From Saussurea involucrata (Eukaryota > Streptophyta > Magnoliopsida > Asterales > Asteraceae), in assembly GCA_033807775.1 (NCBI GenBank), contig CM066326.1, positions 95,334,873 through 95,398,872 of the forward strand: a stretch of DNA of 64,000 bases. The letters run 5' to 3'. The notes below the pieces were generated by a model. It was not told where the DNA came from and did not search any database. It saw only the letters and a list, made by a program, of their open reading frames with translations. A program made the position numbers and the translations under genes. Below are positions 13,243-24,565 of the stretch, one piece after another (within the stretch, counting starts at the first letter, position 1; each line of letters opens with the position of its first letter).

Positions 13243-14993
13243 TGTGACACCCCAAAATAGGGTCAACAAAAACTTCCATAAAACGGAAGAGTGATATATA
13301 ATGCCATTGCACGAGCTCACAAAAGAGGGGGATTACACCCGCCGGTTTACAACAAAGTGTAATATCTACAACTAATTGACAACCGACTAATCTAATCTCT
13401 ATTATAGAAATAAGATTTACAAAAAGTGTCATCGTTAGGCTAACTTTGATCTTCTATCTTTAGCATCTCAAATGTATCCCCACGCTCACATATCCCCAAC
13501 TATGCCTTCTTAGGGATGGCACCACTAGAACCTGTGACACACACATCAGACACAGAACAAGTGTTAGGCATGGAATGCCTAGTGAGTTAAACATATAGTA
13601 AAACATGCAGTTATGTCATATAAGAGATATTAATTTGGTCATTCACAAATCGGACTCTATGGGAAGACCCCAAACATCAACTCAAGTTACATCATATTTG
13701 AAGATATACCTTAGCGTCTACCTCCAAGGTAACGCCTCAAGGCCCGGCACATCGGGACTACCTATATGGTATTAATCCCGAAAGCGTGGATCGATACACA
13801 AACCTCCAAGGTAAGTGCCCAAGATTATATCTTCCTAATGCCTACTTAGAGACTCCTCCAATTTGTGAATACCAACAAACAACTACTCCAAGCAGTTCAT
13901 AAATCCAATCATTAACTTCATCAAAAGACAGTCCAACTATCTCATTAAGCACATGATTTCTACATACAAGAAATCTTCCACTTATCCACATACATATAAG
14001 TGATATCATGAGTTCATCATTTAGCATGGCAACACATACTAAATTAGCATATTAAGTCACTTCTATTATAATCATAATTTCTTCATTAAGACATAGCTTA
14101 ATCCATTAAGCTCCAAACCCTAATATTTAGGTTTGACCAATTTCACATGATCGCCATCATAAAAGATACAATTCCAAATAGAATAAAATACCACATCACC
14201 TTTATCTTACCATTGAGCCCCTTAAATTTCCTCTTTAGAGAAATAAGAGCTTATTGGCTCAAAGTATACTTCAAGGCAAACTTGTTAGAAATAAATGAAA
14301 TGATAGAGTAAATTATGTAACAAGTATACTTTTAAATCAAAGTTACTCACCTTAAAGCTCAAATTATGAGAACCCTAGAATTGAGAACCCTTGCTCTTGA
14401 CCACTTTTAGCTAACAACCCAAGAAGTTGAGATTGAACACCTAGGACCCAACAATAATAACCATTAATACTCTTATAAATCAATAAATTATGGGAAGAAG
14501 GAAGAACAACGAAATCCTACCTTGAGAGAAAGAAAATCGTCTGCCAAAGATCTCAGTTAACTCTCAAATGAGCTAAAAATCCGAAACTCTCATTTTTATA
14601 CCTAAAACAGTCGGTGCGATTGTGACAGGGCGATAGTGACACTGTCACTATCGCCGGGGCACTCTCGCTCAACACCCCAAAAGTCTCGGTACACATCGAG
14701 CGATTGTGACCATGCGATAGTGACACTGTCACTATCGCCCAAGGCATACTCGCCTGAAACCCAAAGTCTGAAAATCCAATCTTGCGGTACAAACCAGGCG
14801 ATTGTGACACCCGCGATAGTGACACTGTCACTCTCGCCGGTCACTATCGCCCAAAGGGCACTAAGCCTCATTTGATCCTCCATTCAGCCCTTGAATAGAT
14901 CTTAACGAGGTACGAGTCATGCTATACCAATAAAATACTTGAACATGCAAAATAAACACATAAACCACTTATAACGAAAATCGGGGTGTTACA
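13243..14993 (-). repeat. 5' LTR of the nested element (right copy)
   Basis: Same length as the left copy, with four base differences (13345, 13402, 14798, 14838). As 5' LTR in the minus orientation it would carry the element's promoter, but I could not single out a TATA box with confidence. Confidence 0.93.
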
Positions 14994-14998
14994 GATTA

Positions 14999-17250
14999 CC
15001 AACTTGAAAACCTATTTTTTGTCACCTGAACCTAAAAAGTGATCATTGAGAAGTTACCTGATGAAATTTCACCACCTTATAATAAACTAAGAAAGAAATA
15101 TGTTGATCATACGTCTAGTACATGTAGGAAGAAATTATGTTTAGAATGGCATAAGAAAGAAGATGAAGTTAAGGATGCTACTGTGGATAGAATTGATATG
15201 AACAATTCTGGGGATAAGAAAGAAGATGAACTTAAGGATGCTACTGTGGATGGGATTGATATGAACAATTATAGGGATAAGAAAGAAGATGAACTTAAGG
15301 ATGCTACTGTGGATGGGGTTGAAAAGATTTGTAAGGCAATTGACTTTGATGAGGTTAAGGATGCAGAAGGGGTTGGTGAATCATTGCTTCCTGGAGAAGA
15401 TTATGTTATTTATAGGGAAAAGTTAGATGATTTTGACCCATTCTTTGGAGAGGGTTGTAGTGTTGTTAGGGAAGGAAACGGTGAAGGTAAGCATGTAAAT
15501 GAAGAGGAGATGGAGCAGTTCAATGAAGCTACTGATGCTACTGATGAGTCAAACAGTGAGGATGATGACTTTGATTACATGGAGGAGGATGACTTTGACT
15601 ACATGGCTGAAGTTGACATGACTCAGTTGAGTGAAAATGTAGATTGGGAAGCTGAGTGGGTGGGGAACGAGGCACAAGACATTGAGGATGAAGTAGGTGA
15701 AGGTTCTGATCATGCCATAAACTTTGAAGACTTTGAGAGTAGTTTCAGTGGTGAGCTTGAGTCAACAAGGAAGAGGCAATTGAGGAAGCTGAGAAAGACT
15801 CGTAAAGAACAACAACAAAACAACCTTGATTACATTTTTTATGTTGGCCAATGTTTTGCCACAAAGGAGGAATTGAAAGAAAGAATTACCATGCATTCCA
15901 TGCATTCTAGAAGGGACATAAGGATAATAAAAAATGATAAAGGCAGAGTGAGGGCCATATGTAAAGGACAAACACCTGTCTTTAATAGTAAGGTTGGTGG
16001 GACCACTAAAGAGGAGGCAATTGGACCAAATTGTCGCTTTTGCATGTTTCAACAGTAACAAGTGAGTCCACTTGGGTAGTAAAGACATATGTTGGGACCC
16101 ACACCTGTCTGAACGCATGGAGGGTTAAGTTGTGCACATCAACAGTTTTATCAAAACAGATCCTTGATGAACTTCAACCAAAGACAGATCTGCCTTTAAA
16201 GACCATTCATGAGAATATGAAATTGCATTGGAAGGGAAAAGCCTACAAGGATTTGCTTTGGAAGTGTGTAGTAGCCACCACGGTCCCACAGTTTAACAGT
16301 GAAATGGAAGAAGTACAAAAATTCAATGTTGAGGCTTATAAGTACTTGAAAGGAATCCCACCCCACCACTGGTCAAGATCCCATTTCACAAGTACTTTTT
16401 AATAAACTAATTGGAAGGGTGCATTCTGATGTCCAATTTTTTAATAATGTGTTGTTAATTACTTAAATAGGAAGGGTCAATTGTGATGTCCTACTTAACA
16501 ACATGTGTGAAGTCTTCAACAGACAACTAGTAGTTGGAAAAGACAAGCCTATCATTACTGCTTTGGAGTTCTGTCGTGAGTATTTGATGAAAAGGTTGGT
16601 GATTGTGCAAAAGGCCATTCACAAGTGTGAAGGTAAGCTTTTGACACCAACTGCTACAACGTTGCTTGACAAGATTAAGGGGGAAGCATCCCAATATGTG
16701 GTTTTATGGAATGGTGAACAACGCTATCAGGTAAACTGTTTTGCACACTCATTTGTTAGTTTCTTTGTAAATGGCCTTTTTGCATTCTAATTGGTACTAA
16801 TTTATCATGTAAGTGGTCCATTGGCAGACCAATGTTATGTTGATCTGTCAAATAAAGTTTGCTCATGTAGAAGATGGGAGTTAACTGCATTCCCTGTAAA
16901 CATGTTGTTGTTACAATCTGGTATAGTGTTGTGACTGCAGGTGATGTAGATTTACCAAAAACTTGGGTGCACCATTTATATATGGTTGATACATGGAAGA
17001 AGATGTATGCATTCAAGATTAAGCCACTGAATGGAATGGCAATATGGCCTAAATCAGATTGTCCAATGAAGATACTCCACCCAAGCATCATAAACAGACT
17101 GGAAGAACCAAGAAGAGTAGAAAAAAGACAGCAGATGAACTTAGTCAACCACTTGTGAAAGGACATAAGTTACTAAAGGTAGGGAAAGCATTTACTTGTG
17201 GCAGATGCAAGCAACATGGACATAGTGCTAGGACATGCAAAAGAGGGTGA
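14999..17250 (+). pseudogene. MULE transposase, middle and C-terminal part, catalytic core deleted
   Basis: The largest frame (15039-16058) has an acidic spacer, then FYVGQCFATKEELKERI and HSRRDIRIIKND, the MuDR transposase DNA-binding region. A frameshift near 16045 leads to STWVVKTYVGTHTC. Shortly after, at about 16200-16220, the text jumps to HENMKLHWKGKAYKDLLWKC and IPPHHWSRSHF, which in intact proteins follow the DDE catalytic domain; roughly 300-400 residues holding the catalytic acidic residues are missing. Further blocks are NMCEVFNRQLVVGKDKPI (about 16500), the SWIM-type CIPCKHVV (about 16885) and a terminal zinc knuckle CGRCKQHGHSARTC (about 17200). Gaps at 16403-16500 and 16733-16870 may be introns. 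Inactive by deletion, frameshift and insertion. Confidence 0.85.
15153..15320 (+). repeat. 63-bp tandem repeat in the transposase spacer
   Basis: Two full units and one partial unit of 21 codons, each starting KKEDE(V/L)KDATVD. In-frame expansion of a low-complexity acidic linker. Confidence 0.85.
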
Positions 17251-18243
17251 TAGATCTTGAACTTTAGTCTGGTTTATGTGTTATGTTTTTTGGTATCTAG
17301 CTTAAACTAAACAGATCCTAGTGGTATGTAGTCATTTTGGTTGTCAATGCTTTTGGTAGACAATGCTTTTGGTTGAAATATGTAATCCTTTTGGTTGATT
17401 TGGTCATAAGTAAACTGGTTGAAACTTGTTAGTTGGTTATTTAATGCACCATTTGGTCAAAAGCACATTTGGTGATAAGTAAATAGATTTGGTCAAAAAC
17501 AGGTTTGGTCATACAAAGGTTTGGTCATACCATTTGGTCATTAATATGTATCACACACCATTTCATTAGTAACCAAAATGTTAATAAGCAGATTTGGTCA
17601 TTAATAAATCACACACCATTTCATTAGTAACCAATACCATTACAGTGACTTAATTGATACCATAACATGATCAACCACTAGTTCCAAAACACAAAACTAA
17701 CATAATTGACTCAGTTCAATAACTACTAATATTTCCATAACATAAATCCAACTAATGGTTTCAGAATCACTCATCTAGTTGACCCAAAAAAAGAAGTAGA
17801 TTACAATGGACACCCATGTAATAACCAAAATGGTCTTCACCCTCCTAGCTTCTTGAACAGCTAATGCAGTAGCTTCTTCAGCAAAAAATTTAGATCTCAA
17901 TAAGCCAGCAATGACTTCAGTGGAACGTTGAGACACAGGTTGGTCCAACTAACAAACAAAGCCACAACTTTTTACCTGTAGATGCAGATTAGGTCAAAAT
18001 GACAAAAAAAATCTAATTTGTTTTTACCAAATCACTCACTTACATCTCTTGAACAACAATAAAATCGACGCCCTGGATTAGCACTTGTCCACGAGGTTCA
18101 GATTGTTGCTTGTACTCCACATTTGCATATCACCATTGAAGAAGAAAAAGTTGGAGTACACTGTTGGTGTCGAAGAGAGAAATAGAGAGAAATACAAAGA
18201 GAGGTGTCGAAGAGAGAGAGAAAGGTGTCCACATTCGTTCAAA
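17251..18243. other. MULE 3' non-coding region with atttggtca repeats
   Basis: No gene is seen between the transposase end and the right TIR. From about 17310 to 17600 the motif (c/a)(t/a)tttggtca recurs many times at irregular spacing, often as ttggtcata. Such subterminal arrays can be transposase binding sites; that role is inferred. Confidence 0.5.
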
Positions 18244-18462
18244 TAATTAAAGGTAGGAAAAGGCAAAAAGTGAAAGGATAAAAATGCCCTCGTGTGCGTA
18301 GCATGTGGGGGGAGGGTAACAGCAGAAGGCAAACGGTGTTAGGGTCGTGGACCGAAACCATTGCAAAGTGTCATACGTCAGTGTTAAAAGTGAGAAAATA
18401 AACTTTAGGGACCAAATCCGTTGAAAAGTGTAAACGTTAAGGACCAAAAGTGAACTTTACTC
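18244..18462 (-). repeat. Right terminal inverted repeat of the MULE
   Basis: Reverse complement of 6120-6343 with scattered mismatches, ending in gaactttactc. The 9-bp duplication follows directly at 18463-18471. Confidence 0.9.
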
Positions 18463-18471
18463 TAGAAAATC

Positions 18472-19066
18472 ATATCAAAATGTAAAATCGGGAGTAAATT
18501 TACTTTTTTTAATTTTAAAGAATTAGTGTTAGACTTTTTGTGTATGAGAATTAGAGCAAGTGTTTTTCAATTTAGAGTTTTTAGTTAATAAGTTTTGTAT
18601 TTATGTGTATTTAAGTCTTAGATGGAGTTTTTTTTTAATATTTTATTTGTCATTTATATCTGATTCGTTCATGCATAAGATAAATGGTACCGTTTTTTTC
18701 TTTTCAAAGGCTCTTAACCATTAATGTTATCTGATAAATTAAGTGATAACTTAGCCACTTAATTACCTCATTATTTCCGTCTGGCACCATTCTATTGATT
18801 TCAACGTCAATTTTAGCCTAGATGCACCTCGAATTTGCAAAAAACGCAAATTGCGAAGATTGTAAATCCGTGTCTTGGCTTTCAATAACATCTTAAGTCT
18901 CTTAAATCGGGACTTTGGCGTGTGAGATATGATTAAAACTCCATATCCTCGCAAATATGTCGGTGCCTCTCTTTTGTTTTTTTATGTTCCGTCATTCGAT
19001 CATCGATGCTCATTTCAATTGATGTATTTAAGTCGAATTTTTTAGGGATAAAAGAGACAATTATAC
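18472..19066. other. AT-rich intergenic DNA
   Basis: No supported gene, repeat end or RNA gene was recognised. The open frames here are short and have no codon-level or motif support. Confidence 0.5.
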
Positions 19067-20439
19067 TGTAACACCTCGAATTTCCAGTATATTGTATTTG
19101 ATATAAATGGGATCGATATGTAATTTAGTCTAAGTTGTGGAATAGTTGTGATGGTAAACTCCAGGGTTGAAATTGTAATTTGACCCAAAGTTTAATGTTA
19201 GTGATGAAAATTAAACTTGGAGGATTAACGGATCATTTCTTGTAAGATGAGATTTCCTTAGGAGTAAGTAACCTCATCATTGAGATAATATCTCAAAGGT
19301 GTTGGTTGAGTCGGTCCAGAGGAAAATACTCAGAGAAAAAGAAGAGAAAGAAAGAGGAAGAGAAAGAGGAGGATTTGAATTGTGTTTTTTGGTAAGATCT
19401 GTTAAGTTTGGTTTGATAGATCTTTTAATCTGGTAGCTATACTCCATGGGTAATTATTGTTATTGATTCAGCGTTGGGAAAAGAATTGGAAGCAGAGAAG
19501 AGTTTTACAAGTCGCACAAGTCAGGTGAGTTCATCTATTCATTTTAAACTTACCAGTTGAAATTAACTCATATGATTGTGTAAAAATAGCTAAATGACTT
19601 GGTATATTGGTACTGAGATAAAGTCGATTAATAGACTGGATTTTGGATGAGTTTTTTAGAATTAATTGACGAGAATCGAATGTTTAGAATCGGAGTCCCG
19701 GAATTTTAGAAATTCCGGAACTGGGTATTAAAGTCCGGAACTGGTTGGTTCCGGAACTGACTTTGGGATCCGGAATAAATAACTCCCGGAATTGGATTTT
19801 TTTCAATTGGATCCGGAATTGATTGAAATACCGAAAGTTGGGCTAAAGCCCGAGATCGATTTAATACCGGAACAAGCCGAAGTCCGGAATTGATTTTAAT
19901 ACCGGAAACAAACTAAATTCCGAAAATTAGGATGGGCCGGAGATCCGGTAATTAAGTGGTACCGGAAGTGGTGATTTTGGATTCTGGAATTCTAAACAAA
20001 AACCAGAATTTGGCCTTTGTCCATTTGGGCCCCGGAATTACTTCAAAAAAATTTGAAATTGGGTTTTGCTCATTTAAGTCCGGAATTATTAATTACCGGA
20101 ATGGAATTGAGACAGGGATCCGGTAACAATTGTTGGGAGTTGGGCTCGACCCGGTAGAGTTAAGTTTGGAATTTAGTTTTAGAATTAATTTGGGAAATTA
20201 GTTTTAGAGTCCAAGATGGTTTTATTTTAGGAAATAAGTTTGATTGAAATCTATTATCTTATTTTGGATTGTGGTTTCGGAATGCTATTCCAAACATAAC
20301 TTTCAGACGGAAATTATTAAAGGATTCAATAAGTTATCCAGTGTTTTCTAGAAATTGAAAGTGTTATGGTATACAGTATGATATATTTTAATAAACATAT
20401 ATTAATAAGTGTAATGGATCCATAGACACTGTCTTATTG
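19067..20439 (+). mobile_element. Degenerate LTR-like fragment
   Basis: Starts TGTAACACC, the usual start of many plant Ty3/Gypsy LTRs. No matching partner LTR, primer site or target duplication was found, and an interior is absent. Contains the CCGGA-rich patch. It may be one half of an LTR whose other end is the fragment ending gggcgttaca at 22230, split by the repeats at 20440-21765. Confidence 0.45.
19694..20128. repeat. CCGGA-rich degenerate repeat patch
   Basis: About fifteen copies of ccgga within 435 bp, often as (a/t)ccggaa(t/c)t, spaced irregularly by 15-45 bp and separated by variable AT-rich linkers. It looks like an old, diverged short tandem array inside an LTR-like sequence. 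Confidence 0.7.
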
Positions 20440-21242
20440 TGTAACACCCTAAAAACCAGGGTCAATTTGAACCTTTAAAATATAACAAAGTACATCCGAA
20501 TATCAACCAAACTATTATATAACATCAGAGAATTACTGTGAGGGTTGATTCTTACACAAATCGAATTCTCTAAATAACCTATTAATCTAATAATGTCAAT
20601 TGTAATTAGATTAACTCGGTTATCTAAGCAATTCATCAAAAGCCTCCTCGTATCGTCTAAGTTCTCCGCTTATCATCAAAGGTTGAATATCAAAGGCACT
20701 CGTCCCACATTCCATTACTTCCTTGAACTTGTACCTGGTAAGAACATTTAATTTGAACGATTATGCTTACGCCTAGTGAGAACATCCCATTCAAATTAAA
20801 ACATTAACAGCCTTGAAACTCAGATAATCAAAGCATATAAACAAACCTAGTTTGTCACCATTCTTACCGTACTCGTATTCGTATCACAATGACAGGAACA
20901 TACCTGATCCCATGAATATGACTAACATTCTGAAAGTCATATTATCATATCCGCGAGCCTACTACGAATCATCAATGATTCTAGTTTATCAATCAAGCCT
21001 AAGGACTTACAATCAACCGCCATACCTTCTTCTTGGAATGGAAACAGAAATAACACTTATATATTGCCTATCTCTAACCCACCGAAAGTTAAGTGAAAAC
21101 ATCACTTAAACTCCATCTAATTCTCGTTTCCACATTTCAATCACGAATAACAACTATATTTTGCCTATTCCACTATTTCATTATGAATAGCAGTTTTACC
21201 TTGCATATTCAATCTTTCCAATGTGAATAGCAATTCTACTTT
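20440..21242 (-). repeat. LTR-end fragment, first of two related copies
   Basis: Begins tgtaacaccctaaaaacc. By comparison with the nested element, whose LTR ends read the same way, this is the 3' end of a minus-oriented LTR. Blocks around aacctattaatctaat, acctggtaagaa and cttacgcctagtgagaac recur in the next fragment. Fully degenerate, no coding. Confidence 0.6.
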
Positions 21243-21765
21243 TGTAACACCCTAAAATCAGGGCTGATTTGAACCTCAAATTCCAAACAAGTTATGACAA
21301 AATAAACTTCAAACTTTCATAATATGAGGATCTACTAAGTGGATTTTGTATTTACATTATCGACTAATCCAAATAACCTATTAATCTAATCATCTCACTA
21401 CAATTAGATTAACTGGGTTATCTAGTCATTCATCCAAAAGCTTCAAGATTTAGCTAGATCCTCCGCCTATCTCAAAAGTTTGAACATTTCAAAAGCTCTT
21501 GTCCCACGTCCCAGCTATTTCCCTGAGCCTGTACCTGGTAAGAAAATTTAATTTGAACAATTAGGCTTACGCCTAGTGAGAACATTCAAATCAAATTAAA
21601 ACTTAACAGTTTGAAATATTCAATACATATAAGCAAACCTATCCATCACCAATCTTACCGTACACGTGCTCACTTCAACAACGGGAACCTACCCGATCCC
21701 ATAAATATGACTATTTTCATTAAGTCATATTATCACAATCCAGAGCTTACCGCGAATCATCCCAG
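21243..21765 (-). repeat. LTR-end fragment, second related copy
   Basis: Begins tgtaacaccctaaaatca and aligns loosely with 20440 onward. The two copies are clearly diverged (substitutions and small indels in every line), so this pair is much older than the nested element at 6.9-15.0 kb. Confidence 0.6.
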
Positions 21766-22230
21766 GTTATAGGTTATTGCTCTTCTATTTGGTGTAATTG
21801 AATTCGTGGGATCTATTCAAGAGTGTAAAATATTATCTTCACTTACGTTGATTTTATTTTATAATTTGTTTGATCTCATTAGGCGTTAGTTTAACATTTT
21901 TTCTTTATATGACACGTGTATCAGATCATTCTAGCGGTGGGGCTCCTCGGGCTTAAGCGGAGAGTCGCATGACCGAAATCGTCATTTTTGGTGAATTATA
22001 GCAAATGCGTCTTTTGGTTTGAATAAAATTCTTTTGATGAGAGATAAGGACACCCGTGTTTACTCCAATATAACTTAGCTTAGATTAGTAGATTGTCAAG
22101 ATTATCTCTTGTAAACTTTTATTTGTAAACGCCATACTATTCTCCCATTTCTTGGTGATTCGTTATATTTAGATTGTTGCATTTTAGATTTATTCAGGTT
22201 TAAATTTATCCATATTTTTAGGGCGTTACA
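21766..22230 (+). mobile_element. Possible LTR 3' end
   Basis: Ends gggcgttaca, a common Ty3/Gypsy LTR terminus. Together with the start at 19067 it could bracket an old LTR split by later insertions. No target duplication was found to prove this. Confidence 0.35.
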
Positions 22231-23698
22231 GTTCAATATTTAGCTATGAACAAACATGGCATAGTTATAGTACACATTGAAAGTCTCTTCAATTTACAAT
22301 TCACTTATTTTTTCGGTGCAACTGAAAAGCTAAGTTAATGATGTCCGGTTTTGATGGGGGCATTTGATGTATATGCATGAGACAAGTAAATGGATGGTCA
22401 ATATATCTACCATTTAGTTACAATTTTCCCTTTTCTTACACATAAACAAATTTTTTATATTTGACTTAGCTGCTACTGTAGATATTCCAAACATACAAAC
22501 ATCCAATCCATATGGGTGTTGGTAGAGGAAAAGAAGAGTGATCTTTTTCCTATTTCTGACTTTGTATTTACAAGACATATATATTAATTTATGTCACATA
22601 TATATTAATTTATGTCCATTTGCAGGTTTTGTCTTTGGCATGATGAGTAAGGTATAGAGATTGCATTTGCTACTAAGTCTGTGTTACCTTTGATTCTATT
22701 TAATCAAGGTTTTTTAGTGTGACACATATCGGTAAACCATCGTATGAGGTAAGCACAACTTTGCAACTTTAAATTTACTGGAACGTCGCATATAAAACTT
22801 TCCTTCCAAACCTCACACAGTATTGGCCTTTTATTTTACAAGACTTTTTGGTCTTACCTTTGTCAAACATATAGAAAAATTATATGATTTGCATTAGATT
22901 AATGTGTTTTATTGTCTTGAGATTTTTGGGATATATATATATATATATATATATATAATAAATAAATATAAAATAAAATGATAAATGCAAAAAGACTCAA
23001 ATACCCCTAAATTAACGGAGTCTCCATTAATAAAGTTAGTGGGAGGGACCCTACTAATGCAAAAATGAAAACCACCGGGACCAGATCCATAATTAATCGA
23101 GTTTAAGGACGTTAGTCATAATTTTTTAAAGACCACAGGGACCAAATCCATAATTCACTCTATAATATATTAAGAAGATGGGTCCTACACTTCAGCTCCA
23201 AGAAACGGTTCCAAAAGAAGGAGCGGTTCTCCTATGTGGCACTGAAACCGGTTCCTCCCAGCCATGCTCATCAGAGGTTTAAGAACCTCAGCATTGGAGA
23301 TGCTCCAATGCATACATCGAAGAAGATTCATTTTAGAAGATAATTGTTGTTTTGACCGACAAACTATGTGGAAAATGACCATTCTTTCTTTTCGGACAAC
23401 ACTTTTGGGATAGATAAACACTTTCAAATTATATAATTTGAATACTTTCAAATTATATAAATACATTTAAACACTTCATGAACTTTGCAAGAAAAGTCAT
23501 AATACTGATATCCATTCGTTGGAACCTTAAATACGTTAAAACGATATAGTAACATGAGAGAAATATTTCTAGTATGATTTTGGTTTTTATAATAAAACGT
23601 AAACATATTTTTTAGTGTATTTGATTGACCCGATTATAATAAAAAAAATGTTTTATTATAATTATAAAACGTAAACGTATCTTTTTTAACCAAGGGAG
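22231..23698. other. AT-rich intergenic DNA up to the viral junction
   Basis: No supported gene. Holds a TA microsatellite at 22931-22958. At about 23168-23310 a stretch with repeated cggttc(c) motifs ends in attggagatgctc, the usual end of a Tourist-type MITE, but its other end was not found. Just before the viral junction, two similar AT-rich blocks containing ataaaacgtaaac lie at about 23590 and 23665. Confidence 0.45.
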
Positions 23699-23700
23699 TT

Positions 23701-24253
23701 CAAACATTTTTACTTGGCTTTGTACAATGCCGCTGGTTTTATGCTCAATGAGAGTTAAAACTGCCTTATAATCTTTAAGATCATCAATATTGGTTTGAAT
23801 GATCAATGAGATTTTTGTAGACCATCTTTTGATGATTTCTTCTCTTTCATCTAAATCTGTTATGCAATCTAGATTTAGGATGCCGATAGGTATGGCTGAG
23901 TTTGTAGGGTTAGGAATTCCTCTATGCATAGGCATGGAGAATTCTGCTGGTCTCCTTCTTCTTCTTCCTCCACCTTGAGAAGTACTTACGTATTCTTGCT
24001 CATCATCTGATAGATCTTCAAATCTAACCTTTTTAAGGTTTGTATTTTTTCCTTCAGAATCAGATTCAGTATCTGGTTCTTTGATTTTGAAAAGGTATTC
24101 ATCGAAGAGCTGTGGTTCTTCTTTGTATTTCTTTTCACATTCTTCTTCGCTTAAGGTGATAAGCTTCATAAACTTTTGATCGCAGAGATCAATGTTATTA
24201 AAGAAGAAGTTTTCTAGCCTTTCGGAGATTGGACTCGTTACTTGGCTGGCCAT
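23701..24253 (-). pseudogene. CP: Coat protein gene fragment (segment A), truncated at host junction
   Basis: Encodes the first ~184 residues of the coat protein: acidic N-terminus with SDSEG and SDDEQE, then the start of the capsid core. At 23701 the reading runs into host DNA and stops about 30 codons later. The zinc knuckle and basic region are missing. The end at this host junction shows that integration or later breakage cut the viral genome inside CP. Confidence 0.9.
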
Positions 24254-24565
24254 ATTACAAGCTGAGAATGATCTCTTTTGCTTATAACTAGGTTTTTGTT
24301 TCCAATTGTTTCTTCAATATTTGGCGGGGAATAAAATTTCAGGTTTTTGTACTTTCCTGATTTTTCTTCCTTGTTGCAGGTGCAGCATGCCAATTTTTGT
24401 TCTGAAACAATCTTAGAGATGTCCGTAATTGTTTTTGCAGAGGCAACTTCAATTTCGGAAATCGTATCTGAACCATTACTGATAAGAGTATCAATCCTGG
24501 TTAAGATAATATCCATTTTTTTGTGAAAGATTTAGAACATCTTCTCTAAGTCGTTCTAAACTCAT
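24238..24565 (-). pseudogene. VAP: Virion-associated-like protein gene (segment A), frameshifted
   Basis: Same gene as at 30764-31090, but the T run near 24515-24521 is one base longer than in the other copies, so the start codon at 24565 is out of frame with the rest. A homopolymer change of this kind could be a real mutation or an assembly error. Confidence 0.85.

Larger units (their letters stand above)
6913..14993 (-). mobile_element. Nested Ty3/Gypsy-type LTR element without intact genes (LARD-like)
   Basis: Two direct 1751-bp LTRs bound the element. The 5-bp target duplication gatta flanks it (6908-6912 and 14994-14998). The complement of the initiator tRNA-Met primer site lies at 13228-13239, three bases from the right LTR, and a purine tract reading ttggggagaat on the minus strand adjoins the left LTR; both show minus orientation. 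LTRs start TGTAACACCCC in that orientation, a Ty3/Gypsy chromovirus trait. The 4.6-kb interior has no gag or pol frame. Confidence 0.92.
6120..18462 (+). mobile_element. Mutator-like element (MULE), 12.3 kb, with nested LTR element
   Basis: The ends are inverted repeats beginning gagtaaagttc. The 9-bp target duplication tagaaaatc lies at 6111-6119 and 18463-18471, exactly abutting the ends. Long TIRs with a 9-bp duplication, plus MuDR-family transposase pieces inside, identify the superfamily. About 8.1 kb of the length is the nested retroelement at 6913-14993; without it the MULE would be about 4.3 kb. It is not autonomous, because the transposase lacks its catalytic core and is interrupted. 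Confidence 0.93.

Noticed and set aside
20440..21765. A young LTR pair bounding a second retroelement
   Set aside because: The two related blocks are adjacent with no interior, clearly diverged, and lack a primer site or target duplication.
22931..22958. TA run as a viral integration hotspot
   Set aside because: It lies about 740 bp from the viral junction and does not touch it; an ordinary microsatellite.
24238..24516. A 92-aa protein as a distinct gene
   Set aside because: It is the frameshifted remainder of the virion-associated-like gene, starting at an internal Met.
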